Shown: piece by piece, positions 47,544 to 59,781 of the stretch
Position numbering within the stretch: position 1 is the stretch's first letter
Layout of the letters: each line of letters begins with the position of its first letter
Origin: Amorphophallus konjac
Taxonomy: Eukaryota > Streptophyta > Magnoliopsida > Alismatales > Araceae
Length of the DNA stretch: 64,000 nucleotides
Reading direction: 5' to 3'
NCBI GenBank assembly: GCA_022559845.1
Contig: CM040118.1
Location: forward strand, 238,251,224-238,315,223
Notes under the pieces: model-generated
Database searches by the model: none
What the model was told of the DNA's origin: nothing
The model's input: only the letters and a program-made list of their open reading frames with translations
Position numbers and translations under genes: made by a program

Positions 47544-50500
47544 TGCCCCAGAACTTCATAAATAATAAAGGCCTAAATAAATTTATTAATAAGTCATTAT
47601 AAGGCCAAGTGGTGTTAATCAATTAACCCAACCCACTTAATTAAAGTCTAAAAGGTTTTAACTCTGGCCCATTAAGTTAGGCCCATATTCTAGAAGGTAT
47701 TCAAGCCTATCCACGGATTTTAGGATAAGTATTAATTATATATGTATAATGATGTGGATAATTAACAAAAGAGTTTTAACGATTTAGAAATTCTACCTAC
47801 GATGACTGTAACGGTCTATCGTAAGACCGCTACATCCATGTAACGCGTGGTCTACAGACCGTTACATGCCTGTAAGTTTCGTGAGTGAAGGAACTCATGA
47901 AAAGATTGGAACTTGATGTTCCTATCCACTATGGATCGACTTGGGAAGGCTTGTAATGTTACTAAGGACTCTTAGAGATTGGGATTTGATGAAATAAGGA
48001 CTCTAAACTCGATCTAATCCTTAAACCCTAGCCTAAACTCTATAAATAGGGCATAGTTCTGAACTGTGCGACCTCTACTTTTGGGACGTAAAGAAGCAAG
48101 GTAAGGAGTCATTATCTCAGGTATGTTCTTTAGTGGTATTTGTTTATAATACTTTAGACTAACTCCCCTCCGAATTTCACATCTTTAGGTCAAGAGGGCG
48201 TGGAGTTAGAGCATAAAGAAGTTGCTGAAAAAGTCACAAGAGAAGGAAGGGATCTAGGGCAGGGTTCTCACAGAAACTACAGTCTAAGTAAGAGGTAGCT
48301 TATCTCATGAACGGCAAAAATAGCATGATAGGACTAAAAGCCCTCTGGTTTGATTGAATTCCATGCATTATAGAGCATTGATTTCATGTTTTATTTGTTC
48401 TATGCACATCATGCACCTCTTAGCCAAATTAAGAAATTAAAACATGACTATTCATCTATTCATGATTACCTATGCATGTAGATGGCCTTACTTCGTTAAC
48501 ATGACTAGAAACTCATCATGTTTTGATAAAAGACATGATGTGAGTTGATCTCTTAGTTTCTATGATTGTTTTCTGTTAACAGATACTGTAACGCACTAGC
48601 ATAGGACCGTCACTTTCAAGTAACGGCCCTACTACAGACCGTTACAAACTCTATAGTATTTGAATTGCACGGATGTTTCTAACGCGCTTGGATAGACGCG
48701 TTACATTCAAGTAACGGCTTGATCATGACCGTCACTTTCACTGTGACGCCCCCTCTTAAGACCGTTATATCCTGCGTTCTGTCAACCCTAAGACAGAAAA
48801 TAACTTGCCAAGATTATTTATTGATTAAGCATAGTTACTTAAGTTTTAACCTGATTATATGATTTTTTTTGGATATCTGATTGTGCATGATAGGTATTGC
48901 ATGTTTTGATATCTTAATGATATTTTAAGGATATGTTAATTTCATGCCAAAATTCTATAGTCTTGTATTATAAAGCATGACTTTTAGACGTTGTATTGAC
49001 GGAGTTCACCACAGTTTTCACTTTGATTATACATGTCTCTCTTTGTCAATAGAGTCAATTCTATAAGTACATGGCACATATTCCGGTATGTTGTCATTAG
49101 TTCACACTTTGCACTATAGGAACACAATCTTGGACATGAGGACCTCTCTATTGGATATTCCTTCCAATGGACTAGGAAATCATTGTTTCAAGGCCTCCGT
49201 AATTCTCCGCGAGCCTGGGATTCCCACTAGGACGCCGAGTTGGTTGTACCAATGAAAGCCCCTTAATTAGAACACTCTATCGTGGTTTTGATTCTTGAAA
49301 TGTAACGGCCTTGAACTGGACCATCAGGATCACGTAACGGCCCAGTGCCAGACCGTCACATTCCTCTGGGTCTATTTTTATCCTTCTGGACTCGGATTAC
49401 TGTAACGGTCTATGACTGGCGCGTTACATAATGTAACGGCCCAGCAAATGACTGTTACATAGCTTGTTTATGTTAACCCAAGGTTTAACCAATGGTTGAT
49501 ATTCCAATGATTCTAGACAAACCTTGATGATCTAGAAGTTGTCATATTGCTTAAATTGATCTAAAAGAAATGGAAGTTAAGGAAAATACCGTTATGCTGT
49601 CGATTTATTTCTATGAGCATGACATTGTTTAAAGTCTATTTTTTGACTCCTACATTCTTATGTTGAAGCATTCATTCATTGATTTTAGTTATCATGGAAT
49701 TATTGGAAGTGCTATATTCTTGGCCATACGTTACTGTTATACTGCGTGGAAGTAGCTTAATTTATAACTGAAGATGCGATCGAGCACTGATTGTGTTCAA
49801 GGGCTCTATGCTAGTCCCCTCGGCTGATTGCCAGAAACATACTATTTTATAAACCATGGGGTATGATGCTACTGGCGTCGCATTGCGCTTGGAGTACTAT
49901 TTCTATAAATAAGTGAAGATCCACGGCACGACATGACATTCTTGCTTGATATTCCACAGAAATTCACGAATTATGTACTCAAAAGAGACTAGTGTGATGA
50001 ATATGTGGCTTGCTAGTACAATCTCGTTACATTCTTGTTCATGGAAGGCCAATATCATGTTCTTGTTATATTCTTGCTAGCTCATTCTTGATCATTCTAT
50101 CTTACATGGTTATCTTGTTTCTATTGATTTGATCGCATGATTGATTCGCATTCGCATGATTTTACCTTATTTCTTTATAGCTAAAATGATAATTACTTAA
50201 ATAGTGCCTTCATGTTGATGCGAAGATACCTACTGGGCAAGTGTGCTCATGACCTATTTTCCAATATTTTTCAGGAAATGAAAGTGAGTCGAGTTCAGAT
50301 TCGGATTATTCAAGTAGCGGATCCGAGAGCGATTAAAGATGAGTGAAGACATAGGAAGTCTATAATGTCTAGATTGAGTCAATGTAATTTTCCTATTTCT
50401 TGAGTCTAGTAGAATGGAAATCAAATTAGTGATTGTATCTTTGAATATTGAGCATTATGATATGAAGTTGAAGTTGATTAAATCATGTGCAATTGCATTT

Positions 50501-50615
50501 ACTTGTGTGATTGTCTCGCGCTCTGATTGATTCTTGCTTGTAAGAGGCTTACCATGCCGGCTGTTTACGCTCCCCGAGCGAGTCTTCCGCTATAATAAAG
50601 GCTCGGGGCGTGACA
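47539..50615 (+). repeat. Tekay 2 3' LTR (3077 bp)
   Basis: Near-identical to the 5' LTR, with scattered substitutions and a few short indels. Several substitutions are CG to CA or TG, some within hairpin arms (for example GACCGTCA to GACCATCA near 49320). Confidence 0.95.
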
Positions 50616-50620
50616 TTGTA

Positions 50621-51268
50621 GGCTGCCGAAAGGTAGCCAAATCAACAGTAACCCTGCTCGCCCTCAGGCAGGGGAAGGAAGAGGCGCTATGGGACTTCGT
50701 CTCTCGTTTCCGCACGGAGGCACTCCGGATCCCCCACCTCGACGTCGGCATCGCCACCACGGCACTTACTCAGGGGATGCGAGATCACATCATCCGACGC
50801 GTGCTCAGAGTCGAAGCCCCGATGACCCTTCCAGACCTCCTCACGCTGGCCCAGAAGCACGCGCACTACGAGGAGAACTCTACGGCCCTGCGCCGCACTG
50901 TTGGGACTGACCAGCCCGACCACACAAGAACCGCCGACCCACCGTGCAAGGGTCGGAGCAAGCGAGAGCAGCGTGATGGAGACCACCGTGACCGCTCCGA
51001 GAAGGAAAGGGGCAGACATCGCCACTACATGCCCCTGACGGCCCCACCCGATCAGATCCTGATGGAAATTCTCGAGGAGCCGTTCCTCAAATGGCCCTCA
51101 CGGATGAAGTCAGATCCTAACTCGCGGGATAAGAAGAAGTACTATCGGTTCCACCGGGACCATGGCCACGACACCGCCGACTGCATCAACCTGAAGGATG
51201 CCATCGAGGACCTCGTACGCAGAGGGCTCCTTGATAAGTTCCTCGCCAAGGCCGCCGAGAGACGATAG
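50621..51268 (+). pseudogene. Tat gag, C-terminal part
   Basis: Continues gag after the second TTGTA. Contains LRQGKEEALWDFVSRFR, an Arg/Lys-rich linker and a knuckle-like YYRFHRDHGHDTADC in which the first Cys is Tyr. A TAG at 51266 separates it from the protease in the same frame; in intact relatives gag and protease are continuous. Confidence 0.85.
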
Positions 51269-52024
51269 AAGACGCCTCCCCCGATCGACAATCGACCCAA
51301 CAGAAAGGAGATCATGATGATTTCTGGGGGGCCCGCGGCCGGGGGAGATAGCGTGAGCAGAAGGCATCGCTACGCGACGGCCCTCAAAATGGCGGACCAG
51401 GGCGAAGGGACCCCGAGGGGGTTATCCCCCCCAGGCCACCCGGGAGACCCCATAGTCTTCTCCGAGGATGACCTTGAAGGCGTGACGACGCCCCACTCCG
51501 ATGCTCTGGTGGTGTCCGCCACCATCAATCAATGTACTGTGCGACGCATTCTGGTGGATAATGGAAGCGGGCCTGATGTTATTGTGTACGACTATCTAGT
51601 ACTCATGGGAGTGGATGTATCACAACTCACGCCATTGCATACACCGCTATACAGATTCTCCGACATGACTATTTTCCCAGAAGGGCGTATCACGCTCTCG
51701 ATCACGTTCGGGACGACACCGAGAGGGGTAACTTTTCTCGCCGACTTTACTGTGGTTCGTGCAATGACAGGATACAACGCTATCATCGGCCGAGGAATCC
51801 TCGGTACGCTTCGAGGCGTCCCTTCCTCCTACCACCAGAAGCTGAAATTCCCCACCCCCCATGGGGTAGGGGAAGTCCGGGGCGATCAACGGGAATCAAG
51901 GAGATGCTACATCATCTCCACCTGCGACCGACGCCCCGAAGAAGCGCCTCCAGAGAAGAAGGCAAGGGCCGAAGACCCGGGTCCGAGCACGAGCACTCCG
52001 ACCGTGGACTTGTACCTCATCTAG
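51269..52024 (+). pseudogene. Tat protease region
   Basis: The frame is open from after the TAG at 51266 to a stop at 52022. It contains TVRRILVDNGSGPDVIVYD, the retropepsin active-site region in which the usual DxGSS reads DNGSG. A linker follows, EEAPPEKKARAEDPGP. Confidence 0.8.
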
Positions 52025-53460
52025 GTCGGGGACGACCCGAGTAGGTCATTAAAGATCGGCACTACCTTGCCCGAGCACGACAAATGAGCGTATGCGAGCT
52101 TCCTCGCGGCCAATCAGGATGTGTTCGCCTGGTCCGAGGACGAGCTCCCCAGGATTCCCCCGGAGGTCATTACACACCAACTAAGGTTGGACCCCAACTA
52201 CCGCCCCTGTGCCGCAGCACCGAAGACGATGCAACCCCGAGCGAGAGGCCGTCATCAGGCAACAAGTAGGCGAGAAATTGTGATCAGGACTACTCCGGCC
52301 TACCCAGTACCCAGATTGGGTAGCCAATGTCGTCCTAGTACCCAAAAGCAACGGGAAGTGGTGAATGTGCGTGGACTACACCGACCTCAATAAAGCCACG
52401 CCCAAAGACAGCTTTCCCATGCCACGGATCGACCAGCTAGTCGACGCCACGGTCGGGCACGGGATGCTGAGCTTCTTTGACACCTATTCAGGGTACCATC
52501 AGATTAGCATGCATCAGCCCGACCAAGACAAGACCGCGTTCACCACCGACCACGGCCTCTACTGCTACACACGTATGCCGTTCGGACTAAAAAATGTGGG
52601 AGCTACATACCAACGCCTAGTCAACCATATGTTTAACTCGCAGATCGGCCGCAACATGGAGGTCTACATCGACAACATGCTCGTGAAAAGCCTCCGAGTA
52701 GCCGAGCACTTGCGTGACTTGGCTGAGACCTTCACTACGTTCAGAAGGTACAACATGAAACTCAACCCAACTAAGTGTGCGTTCGGGGTATGGTCAGGCA
52801 AGTTCTTAGGGTTCCTCGTAACCCACCGAGGGATCGAAGCCAACCCTGACCAAATTAAAGCGGTGTTGGAGATGAAGCGACCACGACGGGTGAGGGACGT
52901 ACAATGTCTCACCGGGCGTGTCGCCGCTCTGGCCCGGTTCTTATCTCGAGCCACCAAACGATGTCTACCCTTCTTCCGACTGGTCAAGCAAGCCAACCTG
53001 GCATCGGAGAAGAAAGGATGGATCGACTGGGACTAGGGGTGCAAGCAGGCGTTCGAAGAATTGAAGCGATAATTGACAGTGCCTCCTGTCCTCTCCAAAC
53101 CCCAAGGGGGGGAACTGTTGCTCCTATACTTGTCCGTGACTCCCAGCACCATGAGTGCTGTGCTCATACGGGAGGAAGCAGGAGTCATGAAGCCCGTCTA
53201 CTACGTCAGCCGAACGTTGCAAGGACCGGAATTCCGGTACTCGCGGATTGAGAAGTTCACCCTCGCTTTGATTATGGCTGCTCGCAAGCTACGGCCATAC
53301 TTCCTGGCCCACCCGATCGCCGTCCTCACCGACCAGCCCCTCCAGTAAATCCTGCAGAACCCGGACGCGTTTGGAAGACTAGTCAAGTGAGCCATCGAGT
53401 TCGGAGAATTTGACATCAGGTTCCGACCGAGGACAGCGATCAAGGCTCAGGCACTTGTAG
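52025..53460 (+). pseudogene. Tat reverse transcriptase and first RNase H
   Basis: FLAANQDVFAWSEDELP (about 52100) leads into RT, with a frame change between 52200 and 52365. From 52365 the frame is open to 53034: DYTDLNKATPKDSFPMPRID, FFDTYSGYHQI, TRMPFGLKNVGATYQRLV. The catalytic box reads YIDN rather than YxDD, so the last Asp is lost. The RNase H part (53073-53348) has MSAVLIREE and YVSRTLQGPEFRYSRIEK. Stops lie at 53034, 53346 and near 53388. Confidence 0.88.
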
Positions 53461-53895
53461 ATTTCGTCACCGAATGCACCCTACCTATCGAGGATTTGCC
53501 CAAGCAGACTTCGGGCCCCGCCTGGGAGCTATACATCGACGGATCCACCTGCGCCACCGGCAGCGGTGCGGGGCTGGTCTTACTCTCACCAGAGGGCGTA
53601 GAGCTACAGTACGCAATGCGCTTCAATTTCCCGACCACGAACAATGTGGCCGAATATGAGGCGCTCCTTTCCGGGATGCGCATGGCGAAACACATGGGGG
53701 CATCGAGCGTGCGAGCATATAGTGACTCCATGCTCATCGCCAACCAAGTCAGGGGGGAGTTTGAGGCTCGAGACCCCTCTATGATGAAATATTTGGAGAA
53801 GGCCAAGGCAGCGGTGAGCGAGTTCACCCGCTTCGAAGTGGTCCATATCCCGTGTGAAGAGAACGTCTGAGCAGACGCCCTCTCCCATCTAGCAT
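53461..53895 (+). pseudogene. Tat archaeal-type RNase H (aRH)
   Basis: WELYIDGSTCATGSGAGLVL, NVAEYEALLSGMRMAKHMG and VRAYSDSMLIANQVRGEF hold the Asp, Glu and Asp expected for catalysis. The stop at 53868 precedes ADALSHL. A second RNase H between RT and integrase is characteristic of plant Tat elements. Confidence 0.87.
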
Positions 53896-55238
53896 CAGCC
53901 ACTACGGTCTCCAGCTCGAGATCGATCCTGATAGAGGAATTGTTAGCACCGAGCATAGACGATCTAGTGCTCCAGGTAAATGCCATCGACTACAAACCCT
54001 CCTGGATGGATCCTCTGCTTGATTTACTCCTTCGACAACAGCTCCCCAGCGATCACGCTGAAGCACGGCGCACGTGGGCTAGAGCGGCCCATTTCAATAT
54101 GGTGGACGGCCGGCTATATCGCCGGTCCCTCTCAGCTGCTCTACTCAAGTGCCTCTTCTCCACGGAAGTCGGCCAGACCATCCAAGAAGTCCATGAAGGA
54201 CTCTACGGAAGTCATGTGGGAGGGCGAGCACTCGCGAGGACGCTGATCCGACAAGGGTACTGGTGGCCCACCTTGCAGCAAGACTGCCTCAACTACATTC
54301 GAAGGTGACCCCAATGTTAAAAATACTCCCACCTGCACCACCAACCTACGACGTAGCTCTACGCCTTGACGGAGCCTCACCCGTTCGCCCGGTGGGGGAT
54401 CGACATACTGGGACCTTTTCCCGAAGCACAAGGAAGTAAGAAATTCCTCATAGTCACCATAGACTACTTCACCGAATGGATCGAAGCTGAACCTTTGGGA
54501 AAGATAACAAGCAAAGCAGCTTGGAAATTCATACTGCGGAGCATCATTTGCCAGTTTGGAATCCCCAGAGTTCTCACTACCGACAGCGGCAGACAGTTCA
54601 CGAGCACCGCCTTTCAGGAGAAGTGCTCGGAGTTGGGGATCTGGAACCACTATACCTCGGTGGGACATCCCCAAGCCAACGGATTGATAGAAAACGCCAA
54701 CCGAACTCTACTCCACGGCATCAAGACTCGCTTCGATCAAGCAGGAGACACATGGATTGATTCAATCCCCAGCATCTTGTGGGCTCATCGGACCACCGCT
54801 AGACCTGCCACCGGAGAGACGCCCTTCCATCTCGCGTACGGAGCTGAGGCAGTAGTCCTGGTGGAAATATCCAACCCCTCGTTATGAGTGGGACACTTTG
54901 ATGAGGCCAGAAACAACCAGGCGATGCGAGAAAACCTAGACTTGCTCGACGAAAGAAGAACCAGTGCCCAGATAAAGTTTGCGACGTACCAGCAGAAGCT
55001 GGCACAGTATTACAACGCCCGAGTTGAGGAGCGACACTTCTTCCCCGGAGATCTAGTTCTACAAAGAGCAAGCATGGCTGATCCGCAACGAGCCGTGGGA
55101 AAACTCGCACCCAATTGGGAAGGCCCATACCGGGTAGCAGAAGCACTCGGAAAAGGAGCGTACAGGCTAGTGACGCTTGGGGGGAGAGAGGTACCCAAAA
55201 TGTGGAACTCCGTCAACCTCAGGAAATACTTTCAGTAA
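53896..55238 (+). pseudogene. Tat integrase
   Basis: The zinc-binding part lies around 54180-54308 (GYWWPTLQQDCLNYIRR, then a stop at 54306). The catalytic core at 54366-54887 has D in FARWGIDILGPF, D in TTDSGRQF and E in GLIENANRTL. The C-terminal part (54888-55238) has DLVLQRASM, NWEGPYRVAEALGKGAYRL and LRKYFQ. All segments share one frame and are separated only by stops. Confidence 0.87.
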
Positions 55239-55286
55239 AATGTCACCAGCCATACTCCACTAAGGTAAGTTGCCCACAAACAATAA

Positions 55287-55650
55287 GAAGGTAGCCTACG
55301 GGTTTCCTAGAGGCGAGCACGACTCCCCTTGAAAACAAGAAGGTAGCCTACGGGTTTCCTAGAGGCGAGCATGACTCCCCTTAATAACAACAAGGTCACC
55401 TATGGGTTTCCTAGAGGTGAGCACCGCTCTCCTTGAAAATAACAAGGTAGCCTACGGGCCCCCTAGAGGCGAGCACTGCTCCCCTTGAAAAAGAAAAGGC
55501 AGTCTAAGAGCCCCATAGAGGCGAGCACCGCTCCCCTTGAAAATAAGGAGGTAACCTACGGGTTTTCTAGAGGCGAGCACGACTCCCCTCGAAAATGAAG
55601 TGGCGACCTAAGGGTCCCTGTAGAGGACACGAGCACCGTGGAAGATGAGT
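55287..55650 (+). repeat. 52-bp tandem repeat, seven units
   Basis: GTAGCCTACGGGTTTCCTAG and variants start at 55291, 55343, 55395, 55447, 55499, 55551 and 55603, an exact 52-base period. Each unit also holds GAGGCGAGCAC and GACTCCCCTTGAAAA. It lies directly after pol. Confidence 0.9.
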
Positions 55651-57289
55651 ACGGAAGATCGCCAAGCAAAGCACGCAGAAGAACTCCAACAAAAGGTACA
55701 CACCAATATCGGCTCAGAATAAAAGAATTTATATTTCTTTAGTCAAGTTACAAGCTGCTAGAAAATCGGCAAAGTACCCCCACGCGGGCCAGATATAAGC
55801 ACATGGAGAAACAAAAGTGCTCGACGATGGCGACGTATGACTCCAACAACTCACTTCCAAGGCAGCATCCTCTGTCGACGATCATGCAGAGTCTTCAAGC
55901 AAGTGTAGGTACCCATTTTTGTTCTGTGGAAGGGTACCCACAGAGAAGCCTCCTATGCCAGAGAAGAGGGACAAGATCCCCAGCCCAACAAAGGGCTTCA
56001 ATGGTAGAAGGCCTGCACGAGGAAAACTTGGCCAGTAGCTCCGGCCACCCACGCTCGGAAGAAGACCGGCAAGCTCCACCCATTACAGGGAACCAGTAGG
56101 CCCACACAAGCCAGCGGAAGGTTGCAGCACCATGAGGCCAACGCATTAGGATGGCCACCTCAGCGTACTGGCCATGCCTTCAAAATTGAGGAGCCCACCG
56201 CCGTCGTCCAAGCCGCACGGCTAGGCGCACCGAGTGGAAGAATGGAAAACAGATTCCACCCTTCCTTACGATCCTTCCTCCCAGAAAGTAGGAAGATGTT
56301 CCAGCAACGAGGAGCATCTCACCAAGCACCTGCAAGGAGCAAACATCGGTCATGCACCACGAAGACGAGCAAGAAGAAGATAGCGGAAGTCGAAAAGACG
56401 GCTCTACCCTAACTCTTCTCGTCCCGTCAAGGACAGATCCTATCCGACTCAAGAAGCAGGACTCCCCTGCCAGCGTACAAGCAGTTAACCTTCTCCAGGG
56501 CCTCCCGCTAGCCGTCCAGGTACCCAAGCTTATACTGCTCAGAGGCCGGGCCACCCTCTCCGGGCTCAGGCCACGGCCGCCAGGGTGCTGGCGTAGGGTT
56601 CCTCCGGAGGACCAGAGGTTGGCGGCAAGTCGACAGAGATTCATCATCCGACGAAGTACCAGACTCTCCTGAGGACATTCTCGGTGGAGCCTGCCTACCA
56701 CGATTCGTCGGCACAAGATGACCGCTAGAATGCTGCGGAAGCCCACTATTTATAGTGAGAAACTAAGTCCCCGAAAGTGTGAGGACTCCTACCGCCTCAA
56801 TCATATCTGTGGAAGTCGAAGCGATGGATCCCGAAAGTCGCGCTCCTTTAGAAGCTCTCATTAAGGGCGTCGTTTCGTATCCCTAGATGATCTCACGACG
56901 GTTCAAAGGAAGGAAGTACACAATAGAAATCTTGAAGATTTGCGAAGCAAAGAAGGAAAGCCTTTCATTCCCAGAAGGAGAAATTACAAAAAGAGGCTAC
57001 TGCCTCGGAAAGCGTAGGAAAAAGAAAGGAAAAGACAACAAGGGGCATCCTCTCAAGGACTTGCCCCGGTTATATCATCGCGTGCCCTGAGCTTAGTAGG
57101 CACACGCGCATCAGCGGCACTAGGAGGAGGTGGCTCGTCACTCAAGTCCACCACGACATTGTTGACGGGCGCCCGCTCGCCGGCGCTCGACACCGACTGC
57201 CCGGCGCCCACCCCCACGGGGTCGGGCCCCTCTTCTTCATCCTCGGCCCCCGAGCTATAGGGATCTGGAGGAGGAGGGAGGACAGGAGC
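55651..57289 (+). other. Tat 3' internal region without assigned gene
   Basis: GC-rich spacer between the tandem repeat and the antisense ORF. ORFs of 100-190 codons occur on both strands, but none has a recognisable motif. Confidence 0.5.
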
Positions 57290-58507
57290 CTAGAGGTCGA
57301 AATACCCCGCGGTGGCCTTCACGGCGGCACTCCAGCCCTCCCGGAAGCCGCGGTCACGGGCCGACCCATAATATTGGAGGGCCGCCTCCGTCAGCTCGGC
57401 CCGATAAGCCGAGGAGGTGCGGAAGGCCTCCACAGCCTCATCACCCACTGAGGACAGGGACATACGTGCCCTGGCGAGCTCCGCCTCAATCTCCTGGTAG
57501 CGGATCTCCATGGCTCGGGTCTCCGCCTCCAGCTTGGCCGCCCTCTCACCACCCGCGTCGGCCCGTGCCATGAAGAAGTCTTGGTTGCGCTCCATGCCCG
57601 TCAGGGCCAACTCCAGCTGAGTCAGCTGCTCCCGAAGGCCAGCTTTCGCAGTCTCGTACTCCTCCAAGCATCCCTCGACCCCAACCTGGCACGCCCGACT
57701 AGTCTCCAGCTCATGCGCTACATCTAGGAAACGGTGCCTCCATAGCCCGAAGGCGCTGGTGACCAGGCATACGCTCTTCACAGCAACAGCAGTCAACTCG
57801 TCTACGACACCAGGACCCAGCTCCCCGACGTGATCGTGCCAGTGAGCACTCCGCATCATAAGATCGATGACGCCCGGGACTCCGGGCACCCCCGTCGGTA
57901 GGTCCTCAGGCCGGGAGGACTGACCAAGCGGAGATGAGGATCGACCGCATGGAGGAACTCTCTGTGGGGGAGAAGGATCCGCCTCGGCAATAGTAGGGGC
58001 CTTGCCCCTTTCACGCCCCCTGTTACCAGAGGCAGATGCCGGAGTAGCAGCTTCTGACGCTGTCGATGACAGCGGTGGGCGAACACTGGGGGGAAGCTCC
58101 CCAGGTGAAGGCGGGACCCGGCTCCTGACTGAAGTCGAATCCCTCCCCCTCTTCCTCGACCGGCGATGACTGTCGATCGCCACCAACTCATCCTCGGTCA
58201 GATAGGTCCGACCACCCCCAGCCATGGCAGACTCCTCTTCGGGCATACTGGGAACGGCTTCAGAGAGACTCCGCCGAGAACTGGGCCCTCCACTGGCCAC
58301 TGACGCCTCGGGCGAGCGCGCCAAGGGGATGCCGACCGGGGCCGGGTACTGCAACCTCCCCGGAGCGAAAGCAACCTGGACTGGGGGGGGGGGGGGGGGC
58401 GATCGACACCCGGCTAGTTCCCGGAGCGACGTGGTCCACAGGCGGAGGAACAAGCCTCGGCAGCTGGATGATCTCAGGAGTCTAACCCCACGCTTCAACC
58501 ACCCCTG
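57290..58507 (-). pseudogene. Tat antisense ORF, distal part (coiled-coil region)
   Basis: Open on the minus strand from 58534 to the stop at 57290; I start it at a candidate splice acceptor (TTATTTGTTTCCAG, ending at 58505 on plus). A Pro/Ser/Arg-rich section with AGGGRTYLTEDELVAIDSH is followed by a 130-codon coiled coil (EEYETAKAGLREQLTQLE, EIRYQEIEAELARARM) and FRTSSAYRAELTEAALQYY. Extra antisense ORFs in this position are known from plant Tat elements. A 17-base G run (58383-58399) codes poly-Pro and makes the upstream frame uncertain. Confidence 0.7.
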
Positions 58508-58625
58508 GAAACAAATAAGAGGTTGGTCAAGCATTAGCCACTACCACCACAACCCTATGGGGAAGCACGGCCAGTACCCTGAGGCAACAGGGGACATAAC
58601 CCCAGCTCTCGAAGCATCGCCGGGG

Positions 58626-59381
58626 TCAGAACGTGGTCTGCATCGACGAGGGGTACCGATAAACCACCCTCAGATTCCAACGACCCTCAGCATTCAGAGG
58701 GGGCTTCGAGTCACGCCAAGGGCGAGGGTAGCCACTCCGCATCCAGCCCTCGGAGGCCCTCTCCCAGTCCTTCGACTTGATCAAGTATATGTACCGCTCC
58801 GCCCACCCCTTGCGGTTAGACATGGTACGAGAGACAAAGATAAAGTGATCCTTGGCACAGGCCTTGAAGTAGGCGAAGAAAGTGTCGCACGGACAACTCT
58901 GAAGGTGGAAAAACTGTCGGAACAGATCGACGCTTGGCGCCACCGACGCTCTACGGCATGGGTAGATGAACCCGCCGAGGATACTGTACGAATTGGGGGA
59001 TAATCCCCCAGGGTTCCACCCCTAATGTGTGAGGACGTCCGCGATGAAGGGGTGGACAGGAATACAGAGACCCGCCTTGAAGGAATCTACTGGGATCATG
59101 ATCCCACCAGGGGGGTGACTCATTATGTCGTCTCCCACAGCAGGAAAGATGATGTCATACTTGGGGGGGATCTGGAAGGTCTCCCGCAACCCGTGGAACA
59201 CCCGGTAGGCCACTAAGGGCTGGGAGTCATGCCGACTAGTGCCCGCACCCGAGGTGCTCGGCACACCGCCTCGATTATGAGGCATCTCCTCCGAAGAGGA
59301 GGACTCGACACTAAGAGGTCTCTTGCGTGGAGACATCACTACCGCAGAAAAGAAGAACCGAGGGAGTAGGATCCTCACCAT
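58626..59381 (-). pseudogene. Tat antisense ORF, proximal part (Transposase_28-like)
   Basis: Same minus-strand frame throughout, with one stop at 59022. The head is Ser-rich (MSPRKRPLSVESSSSEEMP); then FKAGLCIPVHPFIADVLTH, LSPNSYSILGGFIYPCRR, DLFRQFFHLQ and FFAYFKACAKDHFIFVSR. The order 'AGLxxPxHPF ... LxPNxxxxLxGF ... LFRxFF' recalls the plant Transposase_28 / 'putative gypsy type transposon' family (my recall, not searched). Despite the Pfam name, a transposase role is not established. Confidence 0.7.
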
Positions 59382-59765
59382 GCAAAAGGAAGCAGAAGCC
59401 TACGATAGAGCACCACAACCAGCGAGACGTGGGTATGGTTTGTGAGAGCCCCTTCCACGCTCCTTAGAAACCACCCACTACTGTCCGACGGTTGCCCCCT
59501 GAGGGTCAAGCGAAGGAACGCCTGCCGCTACGACGGTACGGCTACCGAGGCTAAGCGACCGTTCTAAGCCCACATCCCTAAAACGAGACAAGACCCGACA
59601 TCATCATTGCTAGTGTGGCCTCTGCCACCGCTAGAGACGCCTTGCGTGCCAAGCAGGCCTCGAAGCCACCAACTCCCGCCATACGAGGAAATCGCCTTCA
59701 AATCACACCCTCCAGAAGAACCCTCTCTTGGGCTACTCTCAGTCCCCTGTGAGTGCTCGGCAACT

Positions 59766-59781
59766 AAGAGTAGGAGGGAAG
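59766..59781 (+). other. Tat polypurine tract
   Basis: AAGAGTAGGAGGGAAG directly before the 3' LTR start TGAGGGGGG. Confidence 0.8.

Larger units (their letters stand above)
39769..50615 (+). mobile_element. Second Tekay-like Ty3/gypsy element (Tekay 2), inserted in Tat gag
   Basis: Complete: LTRs 39769-42849 and 47539-50615, PBS, gag-pol, polypurine tract. Flanked by TTGTA at 39764-39768 and 50616-50620. The gag reading frame of the Tat element continues exactly across the duplication. Its protein is the close homologue of Tekay 1, but its LTR sequence is a different subfamily. Confidence 0.96.

Noticed and set aside
54141..54674. 177-codon minus-strand ORF in Tat integrase
   Set aside because: Shadow of the integrase core, which has D, D and E motifs on the plus strand.
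56180..56746. 188-codon minus-strand ORF in the Tat 3' region
   Set aside because: Considered as a further antisense gene, but no recognisable motif and uneven composition. Left unassigned.
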